In this document: positions 61,201 through 64,000 of the stretch, one piece after another
Layout: every line of letters starts with the position of its first letter
How positions within the stretch are numbered: position 1 is the first letter of the stretch
Assembly (NCBI RefSeq): GCF_000003815.2
Contig: NC_049995.1
Location: 12,100,917 to 12,164,916, forward strand
Direction: 5' to 3'
DNA: 64,000 nt
From: Branchiostoma floridae
Taxonomy: Eukaryota; Chordata; Leptocardii; Amphioxiformes; Branchiostomatidae
The notes under the pieces: generated by a model
What the model was told of the DNA's origin: nothing
Database searches by the model: none
Seen by the model: the letters and a program-made list of their open reading frames with translations, nothing else
Program-made: the position numbers and the translations under genes

Positions 61201-64000
61201 TCATCTTACTGTCTTCATCGTCATCATCATCATCATCTGTAACTTGAGGAGGGGGGATTTCTGGGGCGGCCACTGCTTCCTCTGGAACTGCCTGTTCCTC
61301 ACCTTTATATGACCAGAAATTCAGTTATCATTATGACTGTATAACTGGTGTAACAAACGTATGAATGCTTCTTAATGCATTCACGTGCTCGTCCTAGATG
61401 GGCCTTAATACAAGACTTAGTTGTAAAAATGACATTAGAAAATGCTTTCTCTTTTTATTTAGTGTTAATATGTAAAACCACAAAACGTACATATAAAAGA
61501 TTATACTTAAGTTATAGCAATCTTAGACTACTGGTTTCATATTCAAAATTTGTTATCCTCCAAAACCATAATCAATCATAGTTACATAATGAGTACTGAT
61601 GGCAAAGCTGTCTGCTAAACCAAAGTATGTCATAGATATCTTGACCAGCAAAAAGTCCAACTACCAAAGACTGTTTAATGTAAAAGTAAACCTAATTGAG
61701 ACTTATCCTAAGATTTACCATTTATGCATGTATACAATGCACATGACTGTATAACAATGAGATGGGTACATGTAGAATGAAGTGATGTATTTTTACCATC
61801 TTCTCCCCTTGCTTGCTCCTCCTTTGCGATGGCATTTTCATCCGGTAAGTCTCCCTCCTCCACTGCCTCAGCATCCTCTGCTGTATCGTTGCCATGGAAA
61901 CGTGGTGATGGTCAAAAAGCAACAAAAATACATGGTCCCATACAAACAATGTGCATTTGGGGGATATTGATTTGCACATACATTGTAGATGACATGGGGC
62001 TATATGACATGTTGGGGCTATAATTGGTGAGTGGGGACAATGAGACATTCGCAAACATCAATCATATTATGTATCATTCATTTGGGAGATTTTAAATGCT
62101 CAAAAAAACTCCGTACTCATCAAAGTATGGGGTAGTTGTTTTTGTAGTTCTTTTCATCATATTTTTATTCTATCTTTTAATATCATTTGTAGATTATCCA
62201 GTTAGTCAATCATGGCTTTTATTTACACCTTATTGTCATGGCCCAATGTTAATTGATGATTTATGAGCTGGTTATTTTACACTGACAAGCTCACATTTAT
62301 CTGCGGGGTAAAGATGACATGCTCTAAATTACCCTAAGTAAAAATAGATTTTTATCTATTGGGAAAAGATTGCACATTAAATTCCTTGTGATTAGATGAT
62401 TGTAGAGTTAGCTGGAGGAGAACAGGTACTGTACCAGGAGCTTGCTCCGTCTCATCGGTGCTATCATCTTCATCAGCTTCGGCAGTATCCTCGCTGACAG
62501 GCTCCTCTGCCTCCCCCTCAGGTTCTTGCTCCTGCTGTGCTTCTTCTGATGCTTCTTGAACTTCCTCTTTTGTATCTTCAAGTTCTTGAGCTTCATCCTC
62601 AACTGCTTCAGGTTCGTCTCCATCTTCACTGGCAGGTTTCTCTGCTTCTGCCTCAGGTTCTTGCTCCTCCTGTGTTTCTTCTGATGCTTCTTCCTCCTTG
62701 GCTACTTCAGGTTCTTGAGCTACTTCTTCACTGGGCTCCTCCACACCTTCCTGTTCCTCCTCAGATGCTTCTGCAGCAACTTCAGGCTCCTCTGCAGCAG
62801 GCACTTCAACATTTTCTTCAACGACTTCAAATTCAGGCTCTTTCTCTTCTTCTACATCTTGCTCCTTGGTGTCCTCCCCTTTATCTTCAGCAACATCTTG
62901 GTCATCTGCTGCGACTGGTTCCTGTTCAGCTGGTGCATCTGCTTGTATGTCATCTTGAGACACTTCAGGTTCCTCGTCCTCAGCAGGATCTTCAGGCTCT
63001 TCAAGATCTTCTTTCACATCTTCAGCAGCTTCTTGTTCTTCCGCAGCTACTTCTGGTTCCTCACCAGCTGGTGCAGGGTCTTCAACAGGTGCTTCAACAG
63101 GTACCTCCTCAGTAAGTATCTTGGGTTCCTCTTCAGCTGCTTCTTGTGCAGGTTCATCGTTGTCCAGTACCCAATCAAGATCAAGATCAAGATCAAGATC
63201 TAGCTCTTCTTTGACATCTTGTGCAGGTTCTTGCACAACTTCTTGTGCAGGTTCCTCTACAACTTCTTGTGCAGGTTCCTCTACAACTTCTTGTGCAGGT
63301 TCCTCTACAACTTCTTGTGCAGGTTCCTCTACAACTTCTTGTTCAGGTTCCTCTACAACTTCTTGTGCAGGTTCTTCTACAACTTCTTGTTCAGGTTCTT
63401 CCACAACTTCTTGTTCAGGTTCTTCTACAACTTCTTGTGCAGGTTCCTCTACAACTTCTTGAGCAGGTTCCTCAACTTCTTGTGCAGGTTCCTCTACAAC
63501 TTCTTGTTCAGGTTCTTCCACAACTTCTTGTGCGGGTTCCTCTACAACTTCTTGTGCAGATTCTTCCACAACTTCTTGTGCAGATTCTTCCACAGCTTCT
63601 TGTGCAGCTTCTTCCGTTTCTTCTACAACTTCTTGGGCAGCTTCTTCTGGTTCTTCAACAACTTCTTGAGCAACTTCAACGTCTTGAGCAGGTTCTTCTA
63701 CAGCCTCTGGCGCGGCTTCTTCAGTTTCTTCTACAACTTCTTCCTGTCCTTCTGCAACCATTTCTAGCTCTTCAACAGCTGCCTCAGGTTCTTCAGCCTT
63801 GTCTTGTTCTTCAGTGTCCTGTTCTTCAGTAGGAGCATCTGCTGCCTCTGCAACTTCCTCAGGCTCATCTTCAGTTGCTACGGGTTTCTCCTCTTGCACA
63901 GTTTCAGGTTCTTCTACTTCCTGAGTTTCCTCTTCTGCAGTTTCTTCCACTGGTGCTGGTTCTGTTTCTTCTTCTTCTTCTCCCTGCTCTTCTTCCAGTG
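43285..64000 (-). CDS. ASPH: Aspartyl/asparaginyl beta-hydroxylase, 5'-partial (19 exons in window, 1184 aa visible)
   Basis: ER type II membrane 2-oxoglutarate/Fe(II) oxygenase that hydroxylates Asp/Asn in EGF-like domains. Exons in gene order: 64000-62435 (open past the window), 61880-61797, 61302-61210, 60857-60807, 60498-60424, 60225-60166, 60020-59928, 59510-59409, 58798-58709, 55397-55279, 54690-54532, 54035-53957, 49165-49029, 47956-47765, 46523-46380, 45740-45605, 45079-44988, 44261-44128, 43435-43285. The first nine encode an acidic luminal stalk; a Lys-rich stretch (RKVKKVKES) follows, then TPR-like helices (GDYDAALKKYDS, EILNQLGVSYLMVG, DGFAKVHLGFILK), then the catalytic domain. 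Metal-site histidines are in VWPHTGPTN and DDSFEHEVW (human H679 and H725 from memory); the 2OG-side motif is YRMILIIDMWHPDL. It ends in TAI. The visible part already exceeds full-length human ASPH (~758 aa) because of the acidic expansion. N-terminus and membrane anchor lie beyond 64000. Confidence 0.95.
44389..44617 (-). repeat. tRNA-derived SINE, family 1, minus strand
   Basis: On the minus strand: TGGCTGAGTGGGTAGA (A box), then GAGTTTGATCCC (B box), then the family body. In the ASPH intron after exon 44988-45079. Confidence 0.65.
46806..47700 (-). pseudogene. Array of partial copies of the ASPH TPR exon (3' part) mixed with CATT/CACT repeats
   Basis: Six partial copies of the 3' half and donor region of exon 47765-47956, at about 46809-46920, 46950-47020, 47085-47192, 47296-47365, 47445-47560 and 47590-47690. 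Each still shows the code for EEEGTIDGRFFFHLGDALYR or part of it, and most keep the donor side (RMGNPEE then GTNGGTA). They are separated by CATT, CACT and CATC microsatellites. None has the 5' half or an acceptor, so they should not be spliced in. They lie in the intron downstream of the real exon. Confidence 0.8.
48081..48290 (-). pseudogene. Two partial copies of the same ASPH exon (5' part)
   Basis: At about 48081-48156 and 48207-48284, on the upstream side of the real exon. Each has an acceptor-like run ending in TACAG or similar, then codes for VIQIRPEDGF and a version of VHLGFILKTET, then loses similarity; the second soon meets a stop codon. Neither has a donor. Together with the array at 46806-47700, the real exon is bracketed by copies of its own 5' half upstream and its own 3' half downstream. 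Confidence 0.8.
48612..48963 (+). mobile_element. Non-autonomous hAT element with 8-bp target duplication
   Basis: Ends CAGGGGTCTAGCCAGC and GCTGGCTAGAGCCCTG are inverted with few mismatches. Flanks GTATATCG and GTATATCA agree at 7 of 8 positions. The interior has TCCGTCA/TGACGGA motifs in both orientations. No transposase frame. In the ASPH intron between exons 47765-47956 and 49029-49165. Confidence 0.7.
49195..49470 (-). repeat. tRNA-derived SINE, family 1, minus strand
   Basis: Body and head match the family, ending in GGGATCGAACTC (B box complement) and CCCACTCGGC (A box complement). It begins ~30 bp from ASPH exon 49029-49165 on its acceptor side. A plus-strand head of the same family follows at about 49632-49760. 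Confidence 0.65.
49985..50333 (+). mobile_element. hAT-like element with CAGGGCTCGAAAT ends, second copy
   Basis: Terminal CAGGGCTCGAAAT/ATTTCGAGCCCTG inverted repeats flanked by the direct repeat ATGAC (49980-49984 and 50334-50338). Subterminal motifs are ACCTGCACC in both orientations, instead of the GTGCACCCA of the copy at 29215-29582. It ends ~330 bp upstream of the TRIM-NHL start codon. Confidence 0.65.
50661..52940 (+). CDS. Intronless TRIM-NHL protein, predicted RING E3 ubiquitin ligase (759 aa)
   Basis: One uninterrupted 759-codon frame. RING finger C3HC4: C39, C42, C54, H56, C59, C62, C75, C78. B-box 2: C120, H123, C132, C135, C140, C143, H148, H151. Coiled coil about 160-290. A Ser/His/Pro-rich linker about 300-480 carries repeated RGHHxRN and QSLPS-like motifs and is probably disordered. 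NHL beta-propeller from about 485 to the end, with repeats such as GVAVSDEGEIFVADKGNQRI and ICTDRAGNIIVADSGNMRV. The RBCC-NHL order matches the TRIM2/3/32/71 class, but the one-exon structure and divergent linker suggest a lineage-specific member, so I give no symbol. Substrate unknown. It lies wholly within an ASPH intron (between exons 49029-49165 and 53957-54035) on the opposite strand. A candidate polyadenylation signal AATAAA is at 53489-53494. Confidence 0.95.
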   Translation: MGSAPSHSEPVEITQITVKDRATTPSSSFQEQIREELTCSICLDLFIRPKALPCQHTFCQDCQRDHAEVRVPFQCPNCRLEVSLPPDGVAGFPDNHLVTSLCEKLQHTESTEQPKSEKRCGIHISNTLKLYCTQCQKPVCELCLEETHNNHRTTTVNQAAQEKRSTVQALITEGRHILESYCSFIRSLREKEKTLNEQKQQTDKSIHQAYNQMLQKLIERREQLLSESEQNSRKNLATMQSGREIVLTDFNELSAACDQAEKEMEQGGVEFLGQESILTKAIEKYRRKAAPTPVRTHPAVFEPMYTADTAVPVLGHVRVQSLPSAPIQAAPAPIPAAFSSSSNEAAKGRGHHRRNHRQSVLSLPSTASLEVPNRSIDRRHSDPLFQSSPILEEPATADEAALGRGHHHRNQRRLFQSLPSSPIPAPPATSSSGVGSTGHHYGKKNKATQTLPFESILAAYTSSKVAVGGNSQRQGNHREEKQGFQKCCTFGGQGSGTGQFKGSLGVAVSDEGEIFVADKGNQRIQVFTLQGTFVHQFPTVVPDERDMEPMDVAMDGNGNLWVVGETETGHFAVQYNKQGRALRKIELEKSDWRRGVAVDTRWNHVLITHTAGFILRHGEVQVFRSDGKLVKTVGQRQGMKRLQYITVDGEGNILVSDFHNHCIYVYNKNGKFRFKFKGEGSGKQLWHPCGICTDRAGNIIVADSGNMRVEMFDRTGRFLEHIATDMDKPMAVAMATQGRLVVTDCPILKNHTVNVFQDY
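54671..54920 (-). repeat. Tandem duplication across the acceptor of an ASPH exon
   Basis: The start of exon 54532-54690 with its acceptor and ~80 bp of intron (about 54671-54770) recurs at about 54822-54920. The extra copy includes the codons for GDYD and a CCCAGCAG acceptor-like run, then no further exon sequence. Confidence 0.65.
55398..58708 (-). other. ASPH intron separating the acidic cassettes from the TPR part (3.3 kb)
   Basis: AT-rich, with a decayed SINE-like stretch near 55800-55990 and several G-runs. An unbroken 123-codon plus-strand frame at 56568-56939 has no recognisable motif and is Gln/Thr/Lys-rich as AT-rich DNA tends to be; I do not call it a gene. In vertebrates the equivalent boundary is where junctin/junctate-type products diverge by alternative 3' exons; none could be identified here. 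Confidence 0.5.
62435..64000 (-). repeat. ASPH: Coding octapeptide minisatellite in the giant acidic exon of ASPH
   Basis: This single exon encodes at least 521 residues, almost all Glu, Ala, Pro, Val and Gln with no long hydrophobic stretch. Between about 63210 and 63600 the protein is a tandem octapeptide EEPAQEVV, with EEPEQEVV and EESAQEVV variants, roughly 18 copies at a 24-bp DNA period; a few units are shortened. At about 63174-63201 a (Leu-Asp)n run comes from a GATCTT hexamer repeat. The reading frame is open to the window edge. In vertebrate ASPH/junctin products the corresponding luminal Glu-rich segment binds calcium and partner proteins; such a role here is inference. The long plus-strand open frames over this exon are antisense shadows of the repeat. 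Confidence 0.85.

Noticed and set aside
62537-63832. Several long plus-strand open frames
   Set aside because: Antisense shadows of the Glu-rich ASPH exon; the repeat period keeps all frames open.

Overview
The window is animal genomic DNA, most likely a lancelet (Branchiostoma). Intron-rich genes have GT..AG junctions that keep frame, proteins resemble vertebrate orthologues, and introns are full of small non-autonomous transposons and tRNA-derived SINEs. I read everything by eye; no alignment or database search was run, and the species call is inference.

Layout. (1) 0-15 kb: two tandem plus-strand paralogues, each six exons, encoding type II membrane collagenous C-type lectins (470 and 354 aa), similar in plan to vertebrate collectin-12 or scavenger-receptor lectins. 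(2) 15-18.5 kb: repeat-rich spacer with a decayed LINE. (3) 18.7-37.1 kb: complete 16-exon glutamate-cysteine ligase catalytic subunit gene (GCLC, 659 aa), with a perfect NRF1-type site and an antioxidant-response-element match upstream. (4) 37.1-43.3 kb: spacer where GCLC and the next gene converge tail to tail. (5) 43.3-64 kb, minus strand: aspartyl/asparaginyl beta-hydroxylase (ASPH); 19 exons lie in the window and the 5' end is beyond base 64000. Its catalytic and TPR exons are conventional, but the luminal acidic region is very large: one exon of more than 1.5 kb with an octapeptide repeat, plus eight small phase-1 cassette exons. (6) An intronless plus-strand TRIM-NHL gene (759 aa) sits inside an ASPH intron, antisense to it.

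The genes do not form one pathway: GCLC makes the glutathione precursor, ASPH hydroxylates EGF-like domains in the ER, the TRIM protein is a predicted E3 ligase, and the lectins are predicted surface receptors.

Most unusual: a short retroelement family with 13-14 bp target duplications carrying hammerhead-ribozyme-like cores on opposite strands; a Helentron/HINE-like element with six 162-bp repeats, subterminal inverted repeats and a 3' hairpin plus CTAG; an array of partial copies of one ASPH exon on both sides of the real exon; similar exon-edge duplications in GCLC; and two perfectly duplicated CpG-rich modules (111 and 117 bp) in GCLC intron 1.
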